From Bradyrhizobium mercantei (GTDB taxonomy: Bacteria; Pseudomonadota; Alphaproteobacteria; Rhizobiales; Xanthobacteraceae), in NCBI RefSeq assembly GCF_001982635.1, contig NZ_MKFI01000006.1, positions 524,582-588,581 of the forward strand: DNA of 64,000 nucleotides. Direction: 5' to 3'. Every line of letters starts with the position of its first letter. The stretch's first letter is position 1. Below, piece by piece: positions 42,572-51,336 of this stretch. Under the pieces are notes generated by a model. The model saw nothing but the letters and a program-made list of their open reading frames with translations, had not been told where the DNA came from and made no database searches. Both the position numbers and the translations under genes were made by a program.

Positions 42572-42697
42572 GTTCACCTCTCCCTTGGGAGAGGTCGATT
42601 TGCGCAGCAAATCGGGTGAGGGGTTACGGTCTATCGAGAGAGCAAGAGCCCTCACCCGGCGCTTCGCGCCGACCTCTCCCCGACGGGGAGAGGTGGG
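42572..42697. repeat. Intergenic cloverleaf-like palindromic repeat, copy D
   Basis: Outer hairpins CCTCTCCC-TT-GGGAGAGG (left) and CCTCTCCCC-GAC-GGGGAGAGG (right) match copy A. Here the GATTTGC-GC-AGCAAATC arm is on the left and the GGCGC-TTC-GCGCC arm on the right, the reverse of copy A. The region from 42698 to the obgE start holds no gene. An imperfect inverted repeat there (42839-42865) has ACCGGT ends. Confidence 0.85.
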
Positions 42698-42946
42698 CCG
42701 AGACCGCGCCGGGCCGATTCAACCAAAACTCATCCCGCTTTCGCCTGGGCCGCAAAAACGCCCGAAAATTAAGGCTTTTCGCCAAAGTCAGGGCGCTGGC
42801 GGGTTGCCGCGAAGGCCGCCCTGCCCTAACTAGAGCGGACCGGTCCTGATCGGATCAGAACCGGTACGCTCCCGACTCTCATTTTGACGCGTTTTCTTCC
42901 GGCGAACCGGCGTCCGCTTCGCCCGAAAGCGCTATAGTAGCGGATC

Positions 42947-43999
42947 ATGAAATTCCTCGATGAAGCCAAGGTCTATATTCGCTCGGGCGACGGCGGCAAT
43001 GGCTGCGTCGCGTTCCGGCGCGAGAAGTTCATCGAGTTCGGCGGTCCGTCCGGCGGCAATGGCGGCCGCGGCGGCGACGTCATCATCGAGTCCGTCGACG
43101 GACTGAACACGCTGATCGACTACCGCTACCAGCAGCACTTCAAGGCGCAGAAGGGCGGCAATGGCATGGGCAAGGACCGCCATGGCGCCAACGGCAAGTC
43201 GATCGTGCTGAAAGTGCCTGTCGGCACCCAGGTGTTCGACGAGGACCGCGAGACGCTGCTGTACGACTTCACCGAGCTCGGTGAAAAATTCGTGCTGGCG
43301 ACCGGCGGCAATGGCGGCTTCGGCAATGCGCATTTCAAGTCCTCCACCAACCGCGCCCCGCGCAACGCCAATCCCGGCGCGCCCGGTGAAGAGCGCTGGA
43401 TCTGGCTGCGGCTGAAGCTGATCGCCGATGCCGGCCTGGTCGGCCTGCCCAATGCCGGCAAATCGACCTTCCTCTCAGTGGTCAGCGCGGCACGGCCGAA
43501 GATCGCCGACTATCCGTTCACGACGCTGCATCCGCAGCTCGGCGTGGTGAATTACGGCGGCCGTGAATTCGTGCTCGCCGACATCCCCGGCCTGATCGAA
43601 GGCGCGCACGAAGGTGCCGGCCTCGGCGACCGCTTCCTCGGCCATGTCGAGCGCTGCCGCGTGCTGCTGCATCTGGTCGACGCGACCTGCGAGCATGCCG
43701 GCAAGGCCTACAAGACGGTGCGCACCGAGCTCGAAGCCTATGCAGGCCAGCTCGCCGACAAGATCGAGATCGTCGCGCTCAACAAGATCGACGCGGTCGC
43801 GCCCGACGAGTTGAAGAAGCAGAAGGATCGCCTCAAGCGGGCGGCGAAGAAGACGCCGCTGCTGCTGTCAGGCGCGACCGGCGAAGGCGTGCCGGAGGCG
43901 CTGCGCGCGCTGGTCGACGTGATCGGCGAAGCGCCGGTGTCCAACAAGGCCAAGGGCGGTCAGGCGGAGCCGTGGGCGACGCCGGTGCCGCAGGGTTGA
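42947..43999 (+). CDS. obgE: GTPase ObgE/CgtA
   Basis: An essential ribosome-associated GTPase of 350 residues that acts in 50S assembly and the stringent response. The glycine-rich Obg fold is at residues 1-158 (YIRSGDGGNGCVAFRREKFI; GGPSGGNGGRGGDVIIESVD). The G domain follows: G1 GLPNAGKSTFL near 165, G2 region YPFTTLHPQLG near 190, G3 DIPGLIEGAHEGAG near 211, and G4 NKID near 282. The C-terminus is short and lacks the OCT extension of Gram-positives. It begins the obgE-proB-proA-nadD-rsfS-rlmH series on one strand. rplU-rpmA lies about 3 kb upstream, split off by four other loci, whereas many bacteria have them adjacent. Confidence 0.98.
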   Translation: MKFLDEAKVYIRSGDGGNGCVAFRREKFIEFGGPSGGNGGRGGDVIIESVDGLNTLIDYRYQQHFKAQKGGNGMGKDRHGANGKSIVLKVPVGTQVFDEDRETLLYDFTELGEKFVLATGGNGGFGNAHFKSSTNRAPRNANPGAPGEERWIWLRLKLIADAGLVGLPNAGKSTFLSVVSAARPKIADYPFTTLHPQLGVVNYGGREFVLADIPGLIEGAHEGAGLGDRFLGHVERCRVLLHLVDATCEHAGKAYKTVRTELEAYAGQLADKIEIVALNKIDAVAPDELKKQKDRLKRAAKKTPLLLSGATGEGVPEALRALVDVIGEAPVSNKAKGGQAEPWATPVPQG

Positions 44000-44066
44000 C
44001 GGCAACTCGACCACCCATGCCACCTCGTGGCGCCACTTGCTTCCACTCTCCTGCCAGACCGAACCC

Positions 44067-45209
44067 ATGAAACGCCCCGCGCTCAAGAACTTTCGCCGCA
44101 TCGTCGTCAAGGTCGGCTCGTCATTGCTGGTCGACTCGCAGGCCGGCGAGGTGCGCGCATCCTGGCTTGCCGCGCTGGTCGAGGACATCGCGAAGCTGCA
44201 CAAGCGCGGCTGCGAGGTCATGGTGGTGTCGTCGGGATCGATCGCGCTCGGCCGCAGCCGCCTGAAGCTGCCGCGCGGCCCGCTGAAGCTCGAGGAAAGC
44301 CAGGCTGCCGCCGCAGTCGGCCAGATCGCGCTGGCGCGGATCTGGTCGGAAGTGCTCGGCCATCACAGCATCGGCGCCGGGCAGATCCTGGTGACGTTGC
44401 AGGACACCGAGGAGCGCCGCCGCTATCTCAATGCGCGCTCGACCATCGCGAAGCTTTTGGAATGGGGCGCGGTGCCCGTGATCAACGAGAACGACACCGT
44501 CGCCACCACTGAAATTCGTTACGGCGACAATGACCGCCTCGCGGCCCGCGTCGCCACCATGGCGAGCGCGGATCTCTTGATCCTGCTGTCCGATATCGAC
44601 GGGCTCTACACCGCGCCGCCGGCGGTCGATCCCGACGCCAAGCTGATCCCGGTGGTCGAAAGCATCACCTCGGAGATCGAGGGGATGGCGGGCTCGGCCG
44701 GGTCCGAACTGTCGCGGGGCGGCATGACCACCAAGATCGAGGCCGCGAAGATCGCGACCACCGCCGGCACCCACATGCTGATCGCCTCCGGCAAGATCGA
44801 GCATCCCTTGCAGGCGATCGCCGACGGCGGCCGCTGCACCTGGTTCCTGACCCCGGCCAATCCCGTCACCGCGCGCAAGCGCTGGATCGCGGGCTCGCTG
44901 GAGCCGAAGGGCACGCTGACCATCGATGCCGGCGCGGTCGCCGCGCTGCGCGCCGGCAAGAGCCTGCTGCCGGCCGGCGTGATCCGGGTCGACGGCCAGT
45001 TCGCCCGCGGCGACGCCGTGGTGGTGCGCGGCCCGGACACCCATGAGATCGGCCGCGGCCTGGTCGCCTACGACGCCGAGAATGCCGAGAAGATCAAGGG
45101 CCGCTCCTCGCCTGATGTGATGACCATCCTGGGCATCAGCGGCCGGTCGGAGATGATCCACCGCGACGACCTTGTAATCGGCCCGGCAGGCGCAATCCCG
45201 GCCAAATAG
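44067..45209 (+). CDS. proB: Glutamate 5-kinase
   Basis: First enzyme of proline synthesis: it phosphorylates glutamate to gamma-glutamyl phosphate. The 380-residue product has an amino-acid-kinase domain (residues 8-260: RIVVKVGSSLLVD; VPVINENDTVATTEIRYGDN near 140; LILLSDIDGLYTAPP near 172). A C-terminal PUA domain (about 285-370) is the site associated with proline feedback control. The start at 44067 fits; an in-frame ATG at 44037 adds residues outside the family. Followed by proA after about 120 bases. Confidence 0.97.
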   Translation: MKRPALKNFRRIVVKVGSSLLVDSQAGEVRASWLAALVEDIAKLHKRGCEVMVVSSGSIALGRSRLKLPRGPLKLEESQAAAAVGQIALARIWSEVLGHHSIGAGQILVTLQDTEERRRYLNARSTIAKLLEWGAVPVINENDTVATTEIRYGDNDRLAARVATMASADLLILLSDIDGLYTAPPAVDPDAKLIPVVESITSEIEGMAGSAGSELSRGGMTTKIEAAKIATTAGTHMLIASGKIEHPLQAIADGGRCTWFLTPANPVTARKRWIAGSLEPKGTLTIDAGAVAALRAGKSLLPAGVIRVDGQFARGDAVVVRGPDTHEIGRGLVAYDAENAEKIKGRSSPDVMTILGISGRSEMIHRDDLVIGPAGAIPAK

Positions 45210-45330
45210 GCTCAAATAGGCCATTGGCCGAGCGGGTCGGCTCGCCGCCCACCTGCCATGCCGGTTCCGCGCCTCGCCACCCCCCAATTGCCATGCTAGA
45301 ACATGGCCTTATTCCAAAGCTGGGACTTCC

Positions 45331-46623
45331 ATGAGCGCCCCCCTGAAGGCGATCGACGGCAACGCCGATCTCTCCGCCCTGATGACCGACCTCGCCGCCA
45401 AGGCGCGCGCCGCTGCGCGCGTGCTGGCGCTGGCGCCGCCGGAGCAGAAGAACCGGGCGCTCACCGCGATCGAACGCGCCATCCGCGCCAACGCGCCGGC
45501 GATCCTCGCTGCCAACGCTGAGGACGTCGCAGAAGCGCGCGCGGGCGGCATGACCTCCGCCTTCGTCGACCGCCTGACCCTGACGCAGGCGCGCGTCGAC
45601 GGCATGGCCGATGGCGTTGCGACCGTGCGCGCAATCATCGATCCGGTCGGCGCCGTCACCGAGAGCTGGCAGCGCCCGAACGGCATGACCATCGAGCGCG
45701 TGCGTGTGCCGCTCGGCGTCATCGGCGTGATCTTCGAGAGCCGCCCCAACGTCGCCGCCGACGCCGGCGTGCTGTGCCTGAAGTCGGGCAACGCCGTGAT
45801 CCTGCGCGGCGGCTCCGACAGCTTCCGCTCCTGCCGCGCGATCCATCAATGCCTGGTGCAGGGCCTGCGCGAAGCCGGACTGCCCGAGGCCGCGATCACC
45901 CTGGTGCCGACGCGTGACCGCGCGGCCGTCGGCCTGATGCTGACGGGACTGAACGGCGGCGTCGACGTGATCGTGCCGCGCGGCGGCAAGAGCCTGGTCG
46001 CGCGCGTCGAGGCGGAGGCGCGCGTTCCGGTGTTCGCGCATCTCGAGGGCGTCAACCACATTTACGTCGATGCCAGTGCGAAGCTCGACATGGCCAAGTC
46101 GGTCGTGCTGAACGCCAAGATGCGTCGTCCCGGTGTCTGCGGCGCCGTCGAGACCCTGCTGATCGATCGCAACGCGGCCGCGACGAAGCTGAAGCCGCTG
46201 GTCGAATTGCTGATCGAGGCCGGCTGCGAGGTGCGCGGCGACGACATCGTGCAAGGCGCCGATGCCAGGGTGAAGCCCGCGTCCGACGACGACTGGAACA
46301 CCGAATACGAGGACGCGATCATCTCGGCGAAGATCGTCGACGGTCTCGATGAAGCGATTGCGCATATACAAAATCACGGCTCGCATCACACCGATGCGAT
46401 CGTGACGGAGGACGCCGCTGCCGCGCAGAGATTCCTCAACGAGGTCGATTCGGCGATCGTGCTGCACAACGCCTCGACCCAGTTCGCCGACGGCGGCGAG
46501 TTCGGCTTCGGCGCGGAGATCGGAATTGCCACCGGCAAATTCCACGCCCGCGGTCCGGTCGGCGCCGAGCAGCTGACGAGCTTCAAATACCGCGTCCACG
46601 GCACCGGGCAGACGCGGCCGTGA
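45331..46623 (+). CDS. proA: Gamma-glutamyl phosphate reductase
   Basis: Second enzyme of proline synthesis: NADPH-dependent reduction of gamma-glutamyl phosphate to glutamate semialdehyde. It is a 430-residue member of the aldehyde dehydrogenase superfamily: PLGVIGVIFESRPNVAADAG near residue 132, ILRGGSDSFRSCRAIHQCLV near 155, and the catalytic Cys in RPGVCGAVETLL near 270. The C-terminal FGAEIGIATGKFHARGPVG is typical of ProA. It follows proB on the same strand. Confidence 0.97.
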   Translation: MSAPLKAIDGNADLSALMTDLAAKARAAARVLALAPPEQKNRALTAIERAIRANAPAILAANAEDVAEARAGGMTSAFVDRLTLTQARVDGMADGVATVRAIIDPVGAVTESWQRPNGMTIERVRVPLGVIGVIFESRPNVAADAGVLCLKSGNAVILRGGSDSFRSCRAIHQCLVQGLREAGLPEAAITLVPTRDRAAVGLMLTGLNGGVDVIVPRGGKSLVARVEAEARVPVFAHLEGVNHIYVDASAKLDMAKSVVLNAKMRRPGVCGAVETLLIDRNAAATKLKPLVELLIEAGCEVRGDDIVQGADARVKPASDDDWNTEYEDAIISAKIVDGLDEAIAHIQNHGSHHTDAIVTEDAAAAQRFLNEVDSAIVLHNASTQFADGGEFGFGAEIGIATGKFHARGPVGAEQLTSFKYRVHGTGQTRP

Positions 46624-46668
46624 TCATTGTCGCACGCGCACGGTAGACCCTTGCAGCAAGCCTCAACC

Positions 46669-47292
46669 GTGTCGTTGTCCGCAGCCCAGGCGCTTCCGTT
46701 CTATACCAACGGCATGCGCATCGGGCTGCTCGGCGGTTCGTTCAATCCGCCGCACGCCGCGCATCGCGCCATCAGCCTGTTTGCGCTCAAGCGATTGCAA
46801 CTCGACCGCGTGTGGTGGCTGCTGACGCCGGGCAATCCGCTGAAGAACCATGACGGCCTGCACGCCCTCAACGAGCGCGCCGCCGCTGCGCGCCGCGTCG
46901 CCGACGATCCGCGCATCGACATCTCCTGTCTCGAAGCTGTCATCGGCACGCGCTATACCGTAGACACGATCATCCACTTGCGCCGCCGTGTCTCCGGCGT
47001 GCACTTCGTCTGGATCATGGGCGCTGACAATCTCGCGCAATTTCATCGCTGGAAAGATTGGCGGCGCATCGCGTCCGATGTGCCGATTGCCGTGATCGAC
47101 CGACCGCCCCAAAGCTTCCGCGCGCTTGCGGCACCGGCGGCGCAGGCGCTGTCGCGCTATCGCATGCCCGAAAATCAGGCGACACGGCTGGCCGACCAGC
47201 AGGCGCCGGCCTGGGTTTTCCTGACAGGAATGAAATCCAATTTGTCTTCGACCGGACTCCGGAACCCGGACGGGAGCTGGAGGACGGCGTGA
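46669..47292 (+). CDS. nadD: Nicotinate-nucleotide adenylyltransferase
   Basis: NAD biosynthesis enzyme that joins nicotinate mononucleotide to ATP. The nucleotidyltransferase core contains IGLLGGSFNPPHAAHRAISL, FVWIMGADNLAQFHRWKDW and the C-terminal LSSTGLRNPDGSW (a variant of the SSTxIR motif). The start is uncertain. The GTG at 46669 gives 207 residues and keeps the AALPFYTNG-like N-terminal segment seen in related Bradyrhizobium proteins, but its ribosome binding site is weak. The ATG at 46714 (MRIGLLGGSF) is the alternative. It lies between proA and rsfS, as in other rhizobia. Confidence 0.9.
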   Translation: MSLSAAQALPFYTNGMRIGLLGGSFNPPHAAHRAISLFALKRLQLDRVWWLLTPGNPLKNHDGLHALNERAAAARRVADDPRIDISCLEAVIGTRYTVDTIIHLRRRVSGVHFVWIMGADNLAQFHRWKDWRRIASDVPIAVIDRPPQSFRALAAPAAQALSRYRMPENQATRLADQQAPAWVFLTGMKSNLSSTGLRNPDGSWRTA

Positions 47293-47397
47293 AGCGCAAA
47301 AGGGTTACTGGAATATTGAAACCATTAACCCCACATGCGTAATATGGTGCGTGGGGCCGAGGATTCGGCACCCGCGATACAGTGAAAGGAATGGTCC

Positions 47398-47847
47398 CTG
47401 GCCACATCTGTATTGTCCAAGTCTGTTTTACCCAAGGTTCCAAAGACTGCGCGTAAAACATCGACGAAAACCGCGGCCTTGAAGGCACAGCCGGATGCCG
47501 ACAAACCGGATGCCAACAAGACGCTGAGCCTGATCCTCTCTCGCCTCGAGGATATGAAGGCGGAAGAGACGGTCACCATCGACCTTCGCGGCAAATCCGC
47601 ATATTCCGACTACATGATCGTCACCACCGGCCGGGTGAACCGGCACGTTGGCGCGATCGCGGAAAATGTGACGAAGAGCCTCAAGGAAAACGGGGTCAAG
47701 AACATCCACGTCGAGGGCTTGCCCAATTGCGACTGGGTGCTGATCGATTCCGGCGAGGTGATCGTGCACGTGTTCAGGCCTGAGGTGCGCGAGTTCTACA
47801 ATCTCGAACGGTTGTGGACTCAGAACCCGGCGGTCGCGGCGGTCTAA
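47398..47847 (+). CDS. rsfS: Ribosome silencing factor RsfS, possible CTG start
   Basis: Iojap-family factor that binds ribosomal protein L14 and blocks subunit joining in stationary phase or starvation. The domain is at the C-terminal 105 residues: AEETVTIDLRGKSAYSDYMI, TTGRVNRHVGAIAENV, GLPNCDWVLIDSGEVIVHVF, FYNLERLW. A basic N-terminal tail precedes it. The first in-frame TTG (47413) has no ribosome binding site, while a CTG at 47398 has AAGGA exactly 7 bases upstream and would give 149 residues starting MATSVLSKS. The CTG is reported here as the likelier start, with the TTG as the alternative. Between nadD and rlmH, the usual position. Confidence 0.88.
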   Translation: MATSVLSKSVLPKVPKTARKTSTKTAALKAQPDADKPDANKTLSLILSRLEDMKAEETVTIDLRGKSAYSDYMIVTTGRVNRHVGAIAENVTKSLKENGVKNIHVEGLPNCDWVLIDSGEVIVHVFRPEVREFYNLERLWTQNPAVAAV

Positions 47848-47897
47848 GGGGTATCGAAGCCGATGCGAATCGGCTGCAGCGCAGCTAGGCTGCGTTG

Positions 47898-48380
47898 ATG
47901 CGCCTCGTCGTCATCTGCATCGGCCGTCTGAAACAGGGCCCTGAACGGGAGCTCGCGGAGCGTTACCGCGAGCGCTTCGAGGATATCGGCCGCAAGCTCG
48001 GCTTTCGCGGCCTCGAGATTCACGAGATTGCGGAAAGCCGTGCGCGCGACACCGCCGCGCGCATCGCCGAGGAAGCTGCGGCAATCTCCGCGCTGCTGCC
48101 TGACAAGCACGCGCTGGTCGCGCTCGACGAACGCGGCAAGAGTATCGACAGCGCGAGCTTTGCGCAGCAGCTCGGCCGCTGGCGCGACGAGGGAACAGCA
48201 CATACTGTCTTCGTGATCGGCGGCGCCGACGGACTTTCGCCTGAATTGCAGCGCAAGGCTTTGTTGCGTATTGCATTCGGCTCCGCGACCTGGCCGCATC
48301 AAATGGTCCGCGTCATGCTTCTGGAACAGATTTATCGGGCCGCGACCATTTTGGCCGGCCACCCCTACCATCGCGCGTGA
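47898..48380 (+). CDS. rlmH: 23S rRNA (pseudouridine1915-N3)-methyltransferase RlmH
   Basis: A SPOUT-fold methyltransferase that modifies pseudouridine 1915 in helix 69 of 23S rRNA, a 160-residue protein like the family. Visible motifs: RLVVICIGRLKQGPERELAE at the N-terminus, LVALDERGKSIDSASFAQQL near residue 75, TVFVIGGADGLSPELQRKA near 103 (SAM-binding knot), and TWPHQMVRVMLLEQIYRAAT near 132. The start at 47898 is the ATG just after an in-frame TTG. It follows rsfS by 50 bases. Confidence 0.96.
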   Translation: MRLVVICIGRLKQGPERELAERYRERFEDIGRKLGFRGLEIHEIAESRARDTAARIAEEAAAISALLPDKHALVALDERGKSIDSASFAQQLGRWRDEGTAHTVFVIGGADGLSPELQRKALLRIAFGSATWPHQMVRVMLLEQIYRAATILAGHPYHRA

Positions 48381-48417
48381 CGCGGTGAGGGACAGACAAC
48401 AGCGCTGAACAGCTCGG

Positions 48418-49812
48418 ATGCAGCACAAGCGGCACAAGCACTCTGATTTCGCGACCGCGCGCCGCCATTGGCTGGCCGCATCGCTGCCATTGTCGATCGC
48501 CCTGTTCGCCGCGTATCCGCCGGCAGCCGTGCATGCGCAGGCGGCACCACCAGCGCAACAATCTGCGCCGCCGGCACAGCAGGCCGCCACGGCGGAGACA
48601 TCGCCCGACGCCATCAAGCAGCGCGAGCAGGAGCTCGAGGCCGCGCGCGAGCAGCAGCGCAAGGCAACCGAGTTGCAGGAGAAGCTGAAGGCCGACATCG
48701 CCGCGATCGGCCAGGACCGCAGCAAGCTCAATCAGCAGCTGATCGACATTGCCGGCCAGGTGCGCAGCGTCGAGACCCGGACCGCGGACGCCGAGGCACG
48801 GCTGCAACCGCTCGACGGCCGCGAGCGCGAAATTCGCGCCTCGCTCGATTCACGCCGCTCCGAGGTGATCGAGGTGCTGGCCGCGTTGCAGCGCGCCGGG
48901 CGGCGCACGCCGCCGGCGCTCTTGGTGCGGCCCGAGGACGCGCTGCAATCGCTGCGCACCGCGATGCTGCTCGGCGCCGTGGTGCCGGAGTTGCGCGTTC
49001 GCGCCGAGAAGCTCGCGGCCGATCTCGGCGAACTGGTCGCGCTGCGCAAGACCATCTCGACCGAGCGCGATGCGCTGGCCGCCGACCGCGACAAGCTCAG
49101 GGAAGACCAGACCCGGCTCGCGGCGCTGGTCGATGAACGGCAGCGGCAGCAGAGCGCGGCCGAAAAGGACATGGAGGCCGAAGGCGCCCGCGCCATCGCG
49201 CTGTCCAAGCAGGCCGACAACCTGCAAAGCCTGATCGCCAAGATGGAGCAGGATCTCAAGAGCGCGGCCAAGGCGGCCGCCACGGCCAGCCTCCAGGGCG
49301 CCCCGGCCACGGTTAACGGCAAGCCGAATCTGGGGGCCTTGAAGGACCCGGCCCGGATGAGCCCGGCGGTTGCCTTCGCCTCGGCCAAGGGCCTGTTCTC
49401 GTATCCCGTGAATGGCACCAAGATTCGCGAATTTGGCGGTTCCGACGGCGCCGGCGGCGTACAAAAAGGCATTTCTTTGGCGGCCAAACCGGGCGCGCAG
49501 GTCACAACCCCGTGTGACGGCTGGGTTGTTTACGCTGGTCCTTTCCGCAGCTATGGACAACTCTTGATCCTCAATGCCGGGGGCGGGTATCATGTCCTGA
49601 TCGCCGGGATGGAGCGTATTTCGGTAAACATCGGCCAGTTTGTACTTACGGGGGAGCCGGTTGCGACCATGGGGTCGACGTCCCAAGTTGCATCCATTCT
49701 CGCGACCAATGCGAGCCAGCCAGTGCTCTATGTCGAGTTCCGGAAAGACGGCACTCCAATCGATCCAGGTCCATGGTGGGCCGCAAATGAAGGCGAAAAG
49801 GTTCGCGGATGA
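48418..49812 (+). CDS. EnvC-like murein hydrolase activator (degenerate M23 domain)
   Basis: A 464-residue periplasmic protein with a signal peptide (RHWLAASLPLSIALFAAYPP, cut after AVHAQ). A long coiled coil follows (about residues 65-290: AIKQREQELEAAREQQRKAT; ERQRQQSAAEKDMEAEGARA), then a C-terminal LytM/M23 domain (about 340-455). The metal ligands of active M23 peptidases are missing: the H-x3-D site reads QKGISLA and the final H-x-H reads YVEFR. It therefore probably activates cell-wall amidases at division instead of cutting peptidoglycan itself (family inference from EnvC). Its stop overlaps the ctpA start by 4 bases, indicating coupled translation. Confidence 0.9.
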   Translation: MQHKRHKHSDFATARRHWLAASLPLSIALFAAYPPAAVHAQAAPPAQQSAPPAQQAATAETSPDAIKQREQELEAAREQQRKATELQEKLKADIAAIGQDRSKLNQQLIDIAGQVRSVETRTADAEARLQPLDGREREIRASLDSRRSEVIEVLAALQRAGRRTPPALLVRPEDALQSLRTAMLLGAVVPELRVRAEKLAADLGELVALRKTISTERDALAADRDKLREDQTRLAALVDERQRQQSAAEKDMEAEGARAIALSKQADNLQSLIAKMEQDLKSAAKAAATASLQGAPATVNGKPNLGALKDPARMSPAVAFASAKGLFSYPVNGTKIREFGGSDGAGGVQKGISLAAKPGAQVTTPCDGWVVYAGPFRSYGQLLILNAGGGYHVLIAGMERISVNIGQFVLTGEPVATMGSTSQVASILATNASQPVLYVEFRKDGTPIDPGPWWAANEGEKVRG

Positions 49813-51185
49813 TGCGCAAGACTTCGGTAATTCTCCTTAGCGCCGCCACCGGCGCGGCCCTGACGCTTTTCGTCACCCAGCCCCGCGCTGTGCTGATGGG
49901 ATCGAGCGCGCGTGCCGCGACGTCGGACACCTACCGCCAGCTCAATCTATTCGGCGACGTGTTCGAGCGCGTGCGCAGCGACTATGTCGAGAAGCCCGAC
50001 GATTCCAAGCTGGTCGAATCCGCGATCTCCGGCATGCTGTCCGGCCTCGACCCGCATTCGAGCTACATGGACGCCAAGAGCTTCCGCGACATGCAGGTGC
50101 AGACCCGCGGCGAGTTCGGCGGGCTCGGCATCGAGGTCACGATGGAAGACGGCCTGATCAAGGTGGTCTCGCCGATCGACGACACCCCGGCTTCGAAGGC
50201 CGGCATCATGGCCAACGACATCATCACCACGCTCGACGACGAGGCGGTGCAGGGCCTGACCCTGAATCAGGCCGTCGAGAAGATGCGCGGTCCGGTCAAC
50301 ACCAAGATCAAGCTCAAGATCATCCGCAAGGGCCAGGACAATCCGATCGACGTCACGCTGGTGCGCGACAACATCCGCGTCCGCTCGGTGCGCGCGCGCG
50401 TCGAGGCCGACGACATCGCCTATATCCGCATCACCACCTTCAACGAGCAGACCACCGAAGGCCTGAAGAAGGAGATCGCCAATCTGCAGGGCCAGATCGG
50501 CGACAAGCTGAAGGGCTACATCATCGATCTGCGCAACAACCCCGGCGGCCTGCTCGAGGAAGCGGTCACCGTGTCCGACTCGTTCCTGGAGCGTGGCGAG
50601 ATCGTCTCGACCCGCGGCCGCAATGCCGAGGAAACCCAGCGCCGCGCCGCCCATCCGGGCGACCTGACCAAGGGCAAGCCGGTGATCGTGCTGATCAACG
50701 GCGGCTCGGCCTCGGCCTCCGAAATCGTCGCCGGCGCTTTGCAGGACCACAAGCGGGCAACGCTGGTCGGCACCCGCTCGTTCGGCAAGGGCTCGGTGCA
50801 GACCATCATCCCGCTCGGCTCGGGCAACGGCGCGCTGCGCCTGACCACCGCGCGCTACTACACGCCATCCGGCAAGTCGATCCAGGCCAAGGGCATCGTG
50901 CCCGATATCGAGGTGCTGCAGGACGTGCCGGAAGAGCTGAAGGCGCGTACCGACACCAAGGGCGAGGCTTCGCTGCGCGGCCATCTGAAGAACGACGGCG
51001 ATGAGAAGACGGGCTCGCAGTCCTACGTTCCGCCGGACGCCAAGGACGACAAGGCGCTGAAGATGGCCGACGACCTGCTGCACGGCATCAAGTCGACCTC
51101 GAACGCCACGCCGGCACCGGCCGCTGACAAGGCGCCCGGCGACAAGGCCGCCGCCGACAAGCCGGCCAATAAGTCCGCGAACTAA
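49809..51185 (+). CDS. ctpA: Carboxy-terminal processing protease CtpA (S41 family)
   Basis: A 458-residue periplasmic serine protease with an N-terminal signal or anchor (SVILLSAATGAALTLFV). The PDZ domain is at about residues 95-175 (EFGGLGIEVTMEDGLIKVVS; TPASKAGIMANDIITTLDD). The S41 domain has the catalytic Ser in INGGSASASEIVAGAL near 305 and Lys in SFGKGSVQTIIPL near 330. The Ala/Pro/Lys-rich C-terminus (about 415-458) is probably disordered. Such proteases degrade murein hydrolases and other envelope proteins, which fits its coupling (ATGA overlap) to the EnvC-like gene. Followed by a strong terminator. Confidence 0.96.
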   Translation: MMRKTSVILLSAATGAALTLFVTQPRAVLMGSSARAATSDTYRQLNLFGDVFERVRSDYVEKPDDSKLVESAISGMLSGLDPHSSYMDAKSFRDMQVQTRGEFGGLGIEVTMEDGLIKVVSPIDDTPASKAGIMANDIITTLDDEAVQGLTLNQAVEKMRGPVNTKIKLKIIRKGQDNPIDVTLVRDNIRVRSVRARVEADDIAYIRITTFNEQTTEGLKKEIANLQGQIGDKLKGYIIDLRNNPGGLLEEAVTVSDSFLERGEIVSTRGRNAEETQRRAAHPGDLTKGKPVIVLINGGSASASEIVAGALQDHKRATLVGTRSFGKGSVQTIIPLGSGNGALRLTTARYYTPSGKSIQAKGIVPDIEVLQDVPEELKARTDTKGEASLRGHLKNDGDEKTGSQSYVPPDAKDDKALKMADDLLHGIKSTSNATPAPAADKAPGDKAAADKPANKSAN

Positions 51186-51207
51186 ATCCAATCCGATCGT
51201 CCAGGCG

Positions 51208-51240
51208 AAAGGGCGGCCCTCGGGCCGCCCTTTCTGCTTT
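51208..51240 (+). terminator. Intrinsic terminator after ctpA
   Basis: A near-perfect hairpin AAAGGGCGGC...GCCGCCCTTT (51208-51233) is followed by CTGCTTT. It starts 23 bases after the ctpA stop. Confidence 0.85.
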
Positions 51241-51336
51241 CGGATGTCCACCCGTAACCGTGCTTTGACGGGGCGGCCAGTGCGCGGGAATGCACCGCAT
51301 CGTGCTATCGTTCGCGCTGTTGATTCGGGGAGGGTC

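Noticed and set aside
48418..49812. Active M23 endopeptidase
   Set aside because: The zinc-ligand motifs are replaced (QKGISLA and YVEFR), so an EnvC-type activator is the better call.
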